64,000 nucleotides of DNA, taken from the NCBI RefSeq assembly GCF_003287975.1, contig NZ_QMKQ01000006.1, positions 1 through 64,000 of the forward strand. Direction: 5' to 3'. Under the pieces are notes generated by a model. It saw only the letters and a list, made by a program, of their open reading frames with translations, had not been told where the DNA came from and ran no database searches. Shown piece after piece: positions 1 through 7,817 of the stretch (position 1 is the stretch's first letter; each line of letters starts with the position of its first letter). Source of the DNA: Arthrobacter sp. AQ5-05. GTDB lineage: Bacteria > Actinomycetota > Actinomycetes > Actinomycetales > Micrococcaceae. The translations under genes were made by a program, and so were the position numbers.

Positions 1-1
1 G

Positions 2-135
2 GGGTTACGGGCTAAAGGACGTTGTTGAGGGCCGGTGGCTCCCTCCCGGGGAGGTGCCGGCTCTCAACGGCAATAATGGTGGCTCCGAACGGCAATATCC
101 GGTGGCTCTCAAACCTCCGAATATTCAAGCTTGAC
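2..135 (+). mobile_element. probable end of an IS21-family element (istB 3' remnant plus terminal repeats)
   Basis: Two imperfect direct copies of about 20 nt sharing AACGGCAATA and GGTGGCTC lie at 66-85 and 88-108, and a third GGTGGCTC is at 34-41. The block ends with CTTGAC near 131-136. Serial GGTGGCTC-type repeats are characteristic of the multiple terminal repeats of actinobacterial IS21 elements (remembered family knowledge). An open frame from base 2 begins GYGLKDVVEG, which resembles the SYRLKD motif near the C-terminus of IstB. The body of the element would lie left of the window. It could also be a decayed remnant. The identification is inference from short motifs. Confidence 0.4.
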
Positions 136-234
136 GTAGAGGGCGGTGCCACCCCAACTCCATGGCCAGGCCACTGGGTCCAAGGGAAGAAACGCCCATG
201 CAGTGTCATCGTGCCGCTAACCGGTAGTTTGCAC

Positions 235-268
235 AAAGCCCCCGAACCGGATTTGGCTCGGGGGCTTA
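235..268 (-). terminator. terminator hairpin after flgE
   Basis: GCCCCCGA at 238-245 pairs perfectly with TCGGGGGC at 258-265 around a 12-nt loop, 15 nt past the flgE stop. On the minus strand the stem is followed by TTTGTG. It probably ends the flgB-to-flgE transcript, which separates it from any flagellar genes beyond the window edge. Confidence 0.7.
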
Positions 269-282
269 GTTGCGCGTCATGG

Positions 283-1461
283 TTAACGCTTGAGGTTGGC
301 CAGTTCCTGCAGGACCTCGTCGCTGGTGGTGATGATCCGGGCGTTGGCCTGGAATCCACGCTGGGCGACGATCAGGTTGGTGAACTCCTGGGACAAATCC
401 ACGTTGGACATCTCCAACATGCCGCCGGCGATCGAGCCCATGCCCGGATCCCCCGGCGCACCGAATTCGATGTTCCCTGAGTTTGCGGTGACGGTGTAGC
501 CCGAGCCTCCGGTCTTCTGCAGGCCCGAGGGGTTGGCCACGGTCCCGAGCACGATCTGCGCAATGGCCTGCTGCTTGCCGTTGGAGAAGGTGCCGGTCAG
601 CGTGCCGTCCGAACCCAGGGTGTAGGACTCCAGGGTGCCGGCGGCGTTGCCGTTCGCCGAGGCGATCGACACGGTCTTCAAGCCTGCGTACCCGGTGACC
701 TTGGAGATATCGATTTTGATGCCGCCCAGGTCCGGGAGGGTGCCGGTAAGCGTGCCGTTGGCGGCCAGGGCCAAGTTGGTTGCGGGCATAGTGTTTCCGG
801 CGCCGTCATTGCCGGTGACCGACCAGCCGCCAGCGGTGCGGGTGAAGGTCAGGGACATGGTGCGGCTGGTGCCGTCGGCGGCGAAGATTTCCTTGTCCTG
901 GATGATGGACTGGCCCACTGCTGTTTCGCTGGGCAGGTTGCCGGTGAGCGCCGCCTCGGTGGTGGCGGTGCCCGGCGAGACCAGGTCGCGGGGCAGGACG
1001 ATGTCGCCCAGTGCGCCGCCGGTGGGCATGACGCCGTTGGTGTTGGCCATCCGGCCCTGCACGATTCCGCCGTCGGGGCTGGTGAGCCGGCCGTTGGCGT
1101 CGAACTCGAAGGCACCGGCGCGGGTCAGGGTGGTTGCGGTGCCCGAGCGGGTGATGAAGAACCCGTCCCCGGAGATCATCATGTCCGAGGCGCGCCCGGT
1201 GCTCTGGGACGAGCCCTGGCCGAAGTTGGTGGCGATGCCGGCAACCTGCACGCCCAGGCCCACCTGGGCCGGGTTGCGTCCACCGGTGTTGGCACCGGGG
1301 GTGGTGGCGCCCTGCGTCATCTGCGAGAGCGTGTCCTGGAACTGGACGGAAGAGGACTTGAAGCCCGCGGTGTTGACGTTGGCGATGTTGTTGCCGGTGG
1401 TGTCAAGCATGGTCTGGTGGGCGCGAAGACCGGAAATTCCTGAATACAGTGAACGAAGCAT
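283..1461 (-). CDS. flgE: flagellar hook protein FlgE
   Basis: A 392-residue hook subunit that polymerises into the flexible joint between the basal rod and the filament after export through the flagellar type III apparatus. The N-terminus MLRSLYSGISGLRAHQTMLD with GNNIANVNTAGFK at about 23-35 is the flagellar rod/hook signature. The C-terminus carries the matching helix (LSQEFTNLIVAQRGFQANAR, then ITTSDEVLQELANLKR). The central region is Gly/Thr-rich, as expected for the FlgE D1/D2 domains. It is the last gene of the hook-basal-body operon, 65 nt after flgD. The length fits a Gram-positive FlgE. FlgG-like rod proteins are shorter and lack this central region. Confidence 0.93.
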   Translation of the reverse strand: MLRSLYSGISGLRAHQTMLDTTGNNIANVNTAGFKSSSVQFQDTLSQMTQGATTPGANTGGRNPAQVGLGVQVAGIATNFGQGSSQSTGRASDMMISGDGFFITRSGTATTLTRAGAFEFDANGRLTSPDGGIVQGRMANTNGVMPTGGALGDIVLPRDLVSPGTATTEAALTGNLPSETAVGQSIIQDKEIFAADGTSRTMSLTFTRTAGGWSVTGNDGAGNTMPATNLALAANGTLTGTLPDLGGIKIDISKVTGYAGLKTVSIASANGNAAGTLESYTLGSDGTLTGTFSNGKQQAIAQIVLGTVANPSGLQKTGGSGYTVTANSGNIEFGAPGDPGMGSIAGGMLEMSNVDLSQEFTNLIVAQRGFQANARIITTSDEVLQELANLKR

Positions 1462-1526
1462 GGTGTGTGGTCACTTTCTGCGTTGAAGGAAAGGCGGGTG
1501 GATCAAGGGGAATTGCGGGATTGCGG

Positions 1527-2006
1527 TTAGACGACGGTGGGATCGGGTTCCGTGGTTTCGGGTTCGGGGTCCTGAATGGGAGCCTCCACCGCCGGCGGAT
1601 CATCCGGCATTCCGACGGTGATGATCTGTCCGTAGGGGATCTGCTTGTCCCCCACGGTGACCACCGGGTTGACCCCGGCAAAGGAGACAGCCGTGACGAC
1701 ACCCGTGACGGGGTCATCGCCGCCGGTGGTGATCTGCTGTCCGATCAACGCCGAAACGGCCAGGCGCTGCTGGATGGCCAGGGACACGTCCTGGGTGGCG
1801 CTGAGCTGGTTCAGCCGCTCCATGGACGCCAGCTGCGTGGTCTGGGAAATCATGTCGTTGGTGTCCATGGGCGAGCTGGGGTCCTGGTTGGCCAGCTGGG
1901 TGACCAGCAGGTGCAGGAACATCTCCCCGTCCATGGTCTGCTTTGGCACGCGGGCAGGTGCTGCGCCGGCCCCGAATTGGGCGGCCTCGATGGGTGGCAC
2001 GGTCAT
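1527..2006 (-). CDS. flgD: flagellar hook-capping scaffold FlgD
   Basis: A 159-residue hook cap protein needed for FlgE assembly at the hook tip. The diagnostic N-terminal region is clear: MDGEMFLHLLVTQLANQDPS followed by MDTNDMISQTTQLASMERL. The C-terminal part (GVVTAVSFAGVNPVVTVGDK) matches the small beta domain. A Pro/Glu-rich tail closes the protein. It is shorter than the roughly 230 residues of enteric FlgD because it lacks the full Tudor/FnIII part, as in other Gram-positive versions. It lies 15 nt after fliK and before flgE, which is the canonical order of the hook genes. Confidence 0.9.
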   Translation of the reverse strand: MTVPPIEAAQFGAGAAPARVPKQTMDGEMFLHLLVTQLANQDPSSPMDTNDMISQTTQLASMERLNQLSATQDVSLAIQQRLAVSALIGQQITTGGDDPVTGVVTAVSFAGVNPVVTVGDKQIPYGQIITVGMPDDPPAVEAPIQDPEPETTEPDPTVV

Positions 2007-2021
2007 GGGCGTATTTCCTTC

Positions 2022-3617
2022 CTAGGCCATCACGTCGAGATGGGATGTGGCACGGTGCGTCGGGAGTTCTGGCTGGGCCTGGAATTCGGGCGCTTCTCCG
2101 GTGTCCCCGGGCAACACCGTGGACCGGGGGCCGGAGGCTGCACGCTGCTCTCCCCCGCCTCCGAACGCTTCGCCCCTGGGGCTTCCCCCGGAGGACGAGC
2201 CGTCCGCGGAGGTGTTCAGGGTGATATTGCCGCCGCCGCTGGCCGCCAGCTCGCGGCGCAGTTCCGGCAGCATGGCGCGCAGCGCCTCGCGTCCGGCTTC
2301 GGTGGGGGCGGAGAGGTCCATGCGGATTCCTTCGGATCCCAGGTGGGCCTTGACCGTGATGGGTCCCAGCGCCTCCGGGGCGATGTTCACGCTGAGCGTG
2401 CGTTCCCCGTTGGGGCCGGCTGCCAGCGTGGCGATGGGCCCGAACAATTGACGGTGCAGCGGCAGCGGGGCTTGGGTCCGGGCCTGGGCAGTCTGGGCCT
2501 GCGGGGCTTCGAGCGCGTCGATGGCCCCGACGCCCACACCAGCGGGCTGGCGGGCCACGACGGCCGGGCCGGAGTCCGTAGCCTGGCCAACGGCGTGAAC
2601 CGGAATTCCTGGAGCCGTCACCAAGGCTGGAGGCACGACGGACGGCGCTGGGTCGGCAAGGACAACGCCGGCGGCAGCAGGTGCCGGCCCGCCTCCGGCC
2701 CGGGGGCCGTCACCCGCGGGGATGGACGGTTCGGACGTGTCGGACCCGGTTTCGGGGACTTCTGGGTGGATCTTGACCGGTGCAGTACCCTGCACCGTTG
2801 CCGACCCTGGCGATGTGGCGGGCAGGGTGGCGGTCGGTGCCGGTTGCCTCGCGTCCGGGGAGCCCTGTTCGACAGCAGAGTCCAGCAGCTGTGGTGCACC
2901 CGGCGCGGAGTCGGCCGACTCCGGCAACTCGATGACCAGCAGCGGAGCCTTGGCCACCGGCAGCGGCGGCGCAGCGGTCTCGGGTGTCGGCCCGCCGGAC
3001 AACGGCAAGGTGAGCAGCGGGGCAACGGCCACCGGCAGCGCTGGAGCCTGCGGCGGTGCAGCTGTCTCGGGGGTTGGTGCCCCGGGCACCGGAACCGTGG
3101 GCAGGGGGGCAACGGCGACAGGGAAGGATGCCCGGGCTGCGGAACCGGTTGCCACAGGATCACTGCCGGCGCGGAGGTCCGGAGCTTGTGCGGTTGGGAT
3201 TTCGGTCTGGCCAGGCGAAGCAGGCTCGTTCGTCGTTGGGGCCATGTCCGTCGAACCTGGTGCGGCAGCATCCGGTGTGGCTTCGACCGGTGCCAAGGTC
3301 GGATAGTGCGCCCGCTGCGCCAGCAGCAAGCCCTCCGGCGGGGCTTCCGTCGTCTGGGGTGTCGCGGCAGCGGGTTGTCCCTCCGCGGCGGGATCCTCCG
3401 GGGCCACGGCTGGATCCGTTGTCGATCGGACAGAGGCGTCCGCTTCTTGTCGTGGTGCCGAAACGGGGACCATGGAGGCGAAGAGTTCGGCGAACAGGCC
3501 CGGCGCCGCTGCTCCGTGGAGCTCGGTGCCACCGGCACGGGCCGATGTGCCGATGCCCGTGGTTGAGGTGCCGGCCGAAGCCGGGAACACGGTTGGTGTG
3601 GGGAATGCGGGCATCAT
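2022..3617 (-). CDS. fliK: flagellar hook-length control protein FliK
   Basis: A 531-residue secreted ruler/substrate-specificity-switch protein. Recognition rests on the C-terminal Flg_hook domain (about 390-475): LHRQLFGPIATLAAG, LSVNIAPEALGPITVKAHL, IRMDLSAPTEAGREALRAML and LPELRRELAASG. Everything before it is low-complexity Pro/Ala/Thr, as expected of an extended molecular ruler. It includes a tandem repeat at about 165-235 built on VAPLxTxPxxGxPTPETAAPP. The start overlaps the stop of the upstream NlpC/P60 gene by 4 nt (ATGA), and flgD follows. A long open frame on the opposite strand of this gene is a base-composition shadow. Confidence 0.88.
   Translation of the reverse strand: MMPAFPTPTVFPASAGTSTTGIGTSARAGGTELHGAAAPGLFAELFASMVPVSAPRQEADASVRSTTDPAVAPEDPAAEGQPAAATPQTTEAPPEGLLLAQRAHYPTLAPVEATPDAAAPGSTDMAPTTNEPASPGQTEIPTAQAPDLRAGSDPVATGSAARASFPVAVAPLPTVPVPGAPTPETAAPPQAPALPVAVAPLLTLPLSGGPTPETAAPPLPVAKAPLLVIELPESADSAPGAPQLLDSAVEQGSPDARQPAPTATLPATSPGSATVQGTAPVKIHPEVPETGSDTSEPSIPAGDGPRAGGGPAPAAAGVVLADPAPSVVPPALVTAPGIPVHAVGQATDSGPAVVARQPAGVGVGAIDALEAPQAQTAQARTQAPLPLHRQLFGPIATLAAGPNGERTLSVNIAPEALGPITVKAHLGSEGIRMDLSAPTEAGREALRAMLPELRRELAASGGGNITLNTSADGSSSGGSPRGEAFGGGGEQRAASGPRSTVLPGDTGEAPEFQAQPELPTHRATSHLDVMA
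2913..3125 (-). repeat. Pro/Ala tandem repeats in fliK
   Basis: Codons 165-235 of FliK encode roughly three imperfect copies of a 25-29 residue unit beginning PVAVAPL and carrying PTPETAAPP. The DNA copies are similar but diverged. Repeat number could alter ruler length. Confidence 0.6.
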
Positions 3618-4444
3618 GCGCCGTTCACCGCCGTGGAGAAGAGGGCTCGCTGCACGGCAGCGGTCAGTTCGGCCTGTTCGATGGCTGCGTCCTTGGTCGT
3701 CCCGGAGGCCGGCTTCGCCGCGGCCGGGGCGGGGGTTTCGGAGGGCACGATCCGGCGTATGGTCATGATCGTGGCGTCCGTTTCAAAGAGCTTGCGGATG
3801 CTCACGCTTTCGCCGGGGCGCGGGGCATGGATCATCTTGTTGTCTCCCAGGTAGATGCCGATATGGCCGCCACCCCGGGTGACGATCAAGTCCCCCGGTT
3901 TGGCCTGGGCCAGCGACGGGACCTCGGTGCCTTGCGTGGCCTGCTGCCGGGCGACGCGCGGCAGGCCCACGCCCAGGTCCTTGAAGGTGTGCTGGACGAA
4001 GGATGAGCAGTCAAGGCCGATCTTCGGGTTGTTGCCGCCCCACACGTAGGGAACGCCAAGGTACTTCTTCGCGGCCGCCACCACGTCCGATCCGTCAACG
4101 CCGCCGGCCTTTGCCTGCGGTTCGTTGCGCACGGCGTCCGGCTTGGCAACGGCGGTGCCGGAGCCCGGGGCAACGGAGGGCGCCGGCACCGGGGGCGCAG
4201 TCTTCGGGGCGAGCACCGCCGGGGAGGCCATGGCCTCCTGCAGTGCCTGGGTGAAGGCTGCAGGGGTTGAAGGGGCAGCGGGCAACGCGGAATTCGTGCC
4301 CGTGGTTCCCCCCGCGTACATGGAGGCCACTGCGCCGGTTCCGGCCGACAGCGGTTCCGGACGCGCCGTCGCCGTGGTGCCGCTGACGCGTGCCAGGGTT
4401 CCCTGGATCGCACCGATGCGCGAGGCCATGTCGGTGAAGCTCAC
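3614..4444 (-). CDS. NlpC/P60 peptidoglycan hydrolase of the flagellar operon
   Basis: A 276-residue protein with a C40 (NlpC/P60) domain at about 118-232. The predicted catalytic Cys146 is in LDCSSF, His194 in GGGHIGIYLG and a polar/His position at 206 in MIHAP. Before it lies a Pro/Ala-rich stretch and an N-terminal segment (MSFTDMASRIGAIQGTL) that resembles export signals of flagellar substrates. No Sec signal peptide is visible. It sits between the fliJ-like gene and fliK with 4-nt overlaps on both sides, so it is co-translated with export components. The likely role is to open peptidoglycan for the rod, taking the place of the FlgJ muramidase. The enzyme family is secure and the flagellar role is inferred from context. 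Confidence 0.85.
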   Translation of the reverse strand: MSFTDMASRIGAIQGTLARVSGTTATARPEPLSAGTGAVASMYAGGTTGTNSALPAAPSTPAAFTQALQEAMASPAVLAPKTAPPVPAPSVAPGSGTAVAKPDAVRNEPQAKAGGVDGSDVVAAAKKYLGVPYVWGGNNPKIGLDCSSFVQHTFKDLGVGLPRVARQQATQGTEVPSLAQAKPGDLIVTRGGGHIGIYLGDNKMIHAPRPGESVSIRKLFETDATIMTIRRIVPSETPAPAAAKPASGTTKDAAIEQAELTAAVQRALFSTAVNGA

Positions 4445-4866
4445 GGTGTGGTCCCTTCGAAGGCGTTGGTGGCACCCAGGTCGTCAAGCAGTACCTGCTC
4501 GCGGGCCAGGGCCTGGTTGCGGATGGTGATCTCGTGGCGGTCGGCGAGTTTTTCCAGGGACTTCAGCTCGGCCCGGGCCTGCCGGTGCGCCTCGCGGGCG
4601 AGGTCCGCGTCCGAGTCCAGGGTCGCGACCACCGCGTCCAGCTCCAGCAGCATCCCGCGCGTGGAGGCACGGGCGGCCATGAGCGCCAGCAGCGTTTCGC
4701 TGTCCACCGGTGCATCCTCGGGAGCCCCAATGGACTCCCGCAAGGTGTTGCGCTCGCCGGTGCGTCGGCGCAGGGCATGGTTGGCCGCGGCGAGTTCGCC
4801 GGCAGCCTTGGTTTCCTGCAGGCCGCGCAGGCGCAGCAGGCCGGACAGTGCAAATCCCTTGGACAT
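4441..4866 (-). CDS. fliJ: FliJ-like flagellar export chaperone
   Basis: A 141-residue, almost wholly alpha-helical coiled-coil protein (LRGLQETKAAGELAAANHAL near the N-terminus, then REAHRQARAELKSLEKLADR, then HEITIRNQ). It lies immediately after fliI, and the single-base overlap at 4866 suggests coupled translation. FliJ is the central stalk of the FliI ATPase ring and an export chaperone. It diverges strongly in sequence, so the call rests on position, size and helical character rather than on fixed motifs. The stop overlaps the NlpC/P60 start by 4 nt. Confidence 0.72.
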   Translation of the reverse strand: MSKGFALSGLLRLRGLQETKAAGELAAANHALRRRTGERNTLRESIGAPEDAPVDSETLLALMAARASTRGMLLELDAVVATLDSDADLAREAHRQARAELKSLEKLADRHEITIRNQALAREQVLLDDLGATNAFEGTTP

Positions 4867-6185
4867 CAGGACACCCCCATGGAAAGCAGCAGCGCTTCAA
4901 GCTCGGCCCAGGACCGGGCGCTGGGCACCGGTTCCTCAAGCCTTTGCTGCAGGAAATTGTTGATTGATCCCTCGTGCTCGACCGCAGCGTCGGCCAGCGG
5001 GTTGCTGCCGCGTTGGTAGGCGCCCACATCGAGCAGGTCCTGCACCGAGCGCCGCGCGGCCAAGACCTTGCGCAGCGTCCCGGCAGCATGGGCCTGGTCC
5101 CGGGTGGTGACCTTCGAGGCGACGCGCGAGACCGAGGCCAGCGCGTCGATGGAGGGGAAGTGCCCGGAGATGGCCAGCTTGCGGTCCAGCACGATGTGCC
5201 CGTCCAGCAGCGAACGGGTCGCATCGGCGATGGGTTCGTTGTGGTCGTCGCCGTCCACCAGCACCGTGTAGATCCCGGTGATCGAGCCGTTCGCCGAGGT
5301 CCCGGCGCGTTCCAGGAGCCGGGCCAGCAATGAGAAGGTCGAGGGCGGGTAGCCGCGGGTTGCCGGCGGCTCGCCGGCCGAGAGCCCGATCTCGCGCTGG
5401 GCCATGGCCACGCGGGTCAGCGAGTCCATCATCAGCAGCACCTGTGCCCCGGATTCGCGGAAATGCTCGGCGATGCGCGTGGCGACGAAGGCCGCCCGCA
5501 GGCGCATCCGTGCCGGCTCGTCCGCGGTCGAGACCACAACGATGGACCGGGCCAGGCCCGCAGCGCCAAGGTCCTCCTCGAGGAACTCGCGCACCTCGCG
5601 CCCGCGCTCGCCGACCAGGGCGATGACGTTGATTTGCGCGGCGGTGCCGCGGGCAACCATGGACAGCAGCGAGGACTTGCCGACACCGGACCCGGCGAAC
5701 AGGCCGATACGTTGCCCGGCACCCACCGCGGTGAGCGTGTCCATGACCCTGACACCCAACTGCAGCGGGTCGGTGATCCTGCTGCGCTCCAGGGCGGCCG
5801 GTGCCTGGTTCTCCATGGGCACCATGGTGTGCTCCCCCAGCGCGCCCTTGCCGTCGATTGGCGCGCCAAGCCCGTTCAGCACCCGTCCCAGCAGGCCGGT
5901 GCCGACCGGGATGTAGGCAGCGGTGCCGCTGCTGTGCACGAAGTCGCCCACCTGGATCTCATCCAGGGCGCCCAGCGGCATGCAGTGCAGGGTGTCGCGG
6001 CGTGCGGCCACGACCTCGGCGGGGACCTTCTCGTCCCCGATGTGCAGCACCGTGCCCACGGGGGCGTTGAGCCCGGCGACCTCCAGGCCCAGGCCCACCA
6101 CGGAGGAGACGACCCCCATGGGCACCGGTCCGGCCGCGGACAGCGCGGCACCAAGGCCCGTCCAGGAACCCGTATCCAGGCTCAT
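4866..6185 (-). CDS. fliI: flagellum-specific export ATPase FliI
   Basis: A 439-residue F1-beta-like ATPase that powers substrate unloading at the flagellar type III export gate. The Walker A loop GSGVGKSS is at about 165-172. The Walker B region ends in VLLMMDSLTR (Asp254). GEPPATRGYPPSTFSLL at about 271-287 is the T3SS-ATPase signature, and ALVGERGREVREFLEEDLG follows the P-loop. The N-terminal domain contains GLGAPIDGKG. The length matches the family (about 440). It overlaps fliH by 4 nt, giving the usual fliH-fliI-fliJ block. Confidence 0.95.
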   Translation of the reverse strand: MSLDTGSWTGLGAALSAAGPVPMGVVSSVVGLGLEVAGLNAPVGTVLHIGDEKVPAEVVAARRDTLHCMPLGALDEIQVGDFVHSSGTAAYIPVGTGLLGRVLNGLGAPIDGKGALGEHTMVPMENQAPAALERSRITDPLQLGVRVMDTLTAVGAGQRIGLFAGSGVGKSSLLSMVARGTAAQINVIALVGERGREVREFLEEDLGAAGLARSIVVVSTADEPARMRLRAAFVATRIAEHFRESGAQVLLMMDSLTRVAMAQREIGLSAGEPPATRGYPPSTFSLLARLLERAGTSANGSITGIYTVLVDGDDHNEPIADATRSLLDGHIVLDRKLAISGHFPSIDALASVSRVASKVTTRDQAHAAGTLRKVLAARRSVQDLLDVGAYQRGSNPLADAAVEHEGSINNFLQQRLEEPVPSARSWAELEALLLSMGVS

Positions 6186-6802
6186 GCGATTCCGCTCCGC
6201 AGGGCGGCGGCGGCCCGCTCGAATGCGGTGGAAATACGTGCGTCGAGGAATCCGGCCTCGAAGGCGGTGAGCGCGTCCCCGCGGGCCAGCGTTGAATCGG
6301 GGACCAGCGCGATCGAGGTGCCCGGCACGGTGTCCAGTTCCAGCAGCGCCAGATCCTGCGGGTTCATCCGCACCTGTCTCACGGTGGCCGCATCAATGCC
6401 GCCCATGGCGCGGTCCAGCGCGGCCTTGGCCCCGAAGCGGTCGTTGGACAGCTCCCTGCCCACGATCCGCTCCGCCAAGAGCAGTGCGGATTCCACCAGC
6501 ACGCCGGAGGCCGACTCCAGCACCGGGACGGTGCGTGCGTGCAAAGTTGCAGCCGCACCGGCCAGGGCGCGCAACGCGTCGGCGTGTTCGGCTCTCCGCG
6601 CGGCTTCGGCCTCGGCGGCCGCCCGCGCCGCATCCTCGCGTGCGGCCCGTGCCACGGCCTCCGCTTTGCGGATGCCCTGCGCGTAGCCGGTGGCATAGCC
6701 GTGCGCCTGGGAGGCGCCATTCTCGCGCCTGTCCTCGGGCGAGGGTGCCAGCACGCTGAAGTGCACCGGTTCGAACTGATGGGCGTTAGAGGACATAGTC
6801 AT
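6182..6802 (-). CDS. fliH: flagellar assembly protein FliH
   Basis: A protein of about 206 residues that regulates and docks FliI. A long charged Ala/Glu/Arg helix (KAEAVARAAREDAARAAAEA, about 50-90) with small-residue spacing precedes a C-terminal domain with ESALLLAERIVGREL and VRMNPQDLALLEL, the typical FliH/HrpE pattern. Two ATGs are possible, at 6802 (MTMSSNAHQ) and 6796 (MSSNAHQ). GGAG sits 6 nt before the first and GAGG 6 nt before the second, and I list the longer. Either start overlaps the end of fliG by about 10-17 nt. An upstream extension of this reading frame lies inside fliG and is not real protein. Confidence 0.85.
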   Translation of the reverse strand: MTMSSNAHQFEPVHFSVLAPSPEDRRENGASQAHGYATGYAQGIRKAEAVARAAREDAARAAAEAEAARRAEHADALRALAGAAATLHARTVPVLESASGVLVESALLLAERIVGRELSNDRFGAKAALDRAMGGIDAATVRQVRMNPQDLALLELDTVPGTSIALVPDSTLARGDALTAFEAGFLDARISTAFERAAAALRSGIA

Positions 6803-7817
6803 CCTCTTCTCCGCGCTTGATGGTGATCTCGCCGCTGGCTTCCAGCGCCCTGATCGACTGGACGACGTCTGCGCGGGCCTCCTCGACCTGCGAGAGGCGC
6901 ACCTTGCCCATGGAGGAGATTTCCGCGTCCAGGATGTCCTTGGTGCGGTCGGAGATGTTGGCGCGGATGGTTTCCTCGACCTCGGCCGCCGCACCCTTGA
7001 GCGCGAAGGCCAGCGTGGTCGGGTCGACCCCGCGCAGCACGCGCTGCACGTCGCGACGTTCGAACTTGACCAGGTCCGCGAAGGAGAGCATGCGCGAGCG
7101 AACTTCCTCGGCCAGGCCGGGGTCCCGCTCGTCAAGTGAGGCCAGCAGGTCCTTCTCCATCGTGACGTCCGAGCGGTTCAGGATGTCCACCAGGGGCTGG
7201 ATCCCGCCGACCGTCTCGAGCGGTTCGTGGCTCGTCATCACCGATCCGGTGCGTTTCTTCAGTTCCTCGGCGACCACGCGCACCGCCTCGGGCACCGCGG
7301 TGCCCATGGTGGCCAGGGCCCTGGCGGTGTCGGTGCGGGCCGGCCCCTCGAACCCGGCCAGCACCACCGAGGCCACCTCGGGACGCAGGTGGGCCAACAC
7401 CAGGGCAATGGTTTGGGGCAGTTCGCCGTCGAGCAGCGAGGCGATGTGCGCCGGGTCGCTGCCGTCGAGGAACTCGAAGGTCATCCCGGACATCGAGGAG
7501 GACAGCCGGTTCATCACCGTGGTGGCCTTCTCGCTGCCGAAGGAGGCCTCCAGCAGGCCCGCCGCCACGTCGCGGCCCCCGCGTGCGGTGGGTTTGCCGG
7601 AAGTGGCCATCTCGTGGATCTCATCGATGGTGTCCTCGACGGCTAGCGCGTCGACCCGGCGCAGGCGCACCAGCTCGGCGGCGATCTCGTCCGCCTCGAA
7701 CTCGCTGAATTGGCGCATGACCTCGGCCGCGTGGTGCTGATCGAGCTGCATCAACACAATGGCGACCTTTTGGGTGCCGGTCAGCTTTCGGGCGCCATTG
7801 TCCGGGTCCTGCTTCAT
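6786..7817 (-). CDS. fliG: flagellar motor switch protein FliG
   Basis: A 343-residue C-ring protein that couples the stator to the MS-ring. The N-terminal domain (GTQKVAIVLMQLDQHHAAEV), middle domain (LLDGELPQTIALVLAHLRPE at about 128-147) and C-terminal domain (MFVFEDL-type region, here MLSFADLVKFERRDVQRVLR) with the following charged helix are all in order. The conserved EHPQ motif reads ELPQ at 132-135, so the usual His is Leu. It overlaps fliF by 4 nt at its start and fliH at its end. Length is normal for the family (330-345). Confidence 0.94.
   Translation of the reverse strand: MKQDPDNGARKLTGTQKVAIVLMQLDQHHAAEVMRQFSEFEADEIAAELVRLRRVDALAVEDTIDEIHEMATSGKPTARGGRDVAAGLLEASFGSEKATTVMNRLSSSMSGMTFEFLDGSDPAHIASLLDGELPQTIALVLAHLRPEVASVVLAGFEGPARTDTARALATMGTAVPEAVRVVAEELKKRTGSVMTSHEPLETVGGIQPLVDILNRSDVTMEKDLLASLDERDPGLAEEVRSRMLSFADLVKFERRDVQRVLRGVDPTTLAFALKGAAAEVEETIRANISDRTKDILDAEISSMGKVRLSQVEEARADVVQSIRALEASGEITIKRGEEDDYVL

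Noticed and set aside
1449-3566. 705-codon open frame on the plus strand opposite flgD/fliK
   Set aside because: It is antisense to genes with clear family motifs, has a Gly/Arg/Cys-rich composition typical of GC-rich shadow frames, and shows no domain.
6796-7135. 317-residue version of FliH extending upstream
   Set aside because: The added N-terminal part is fliG read in another frame (Arg/Ser/Pro-rich). The in-frame ATGs at 6802/6796 give the normal FliH size.
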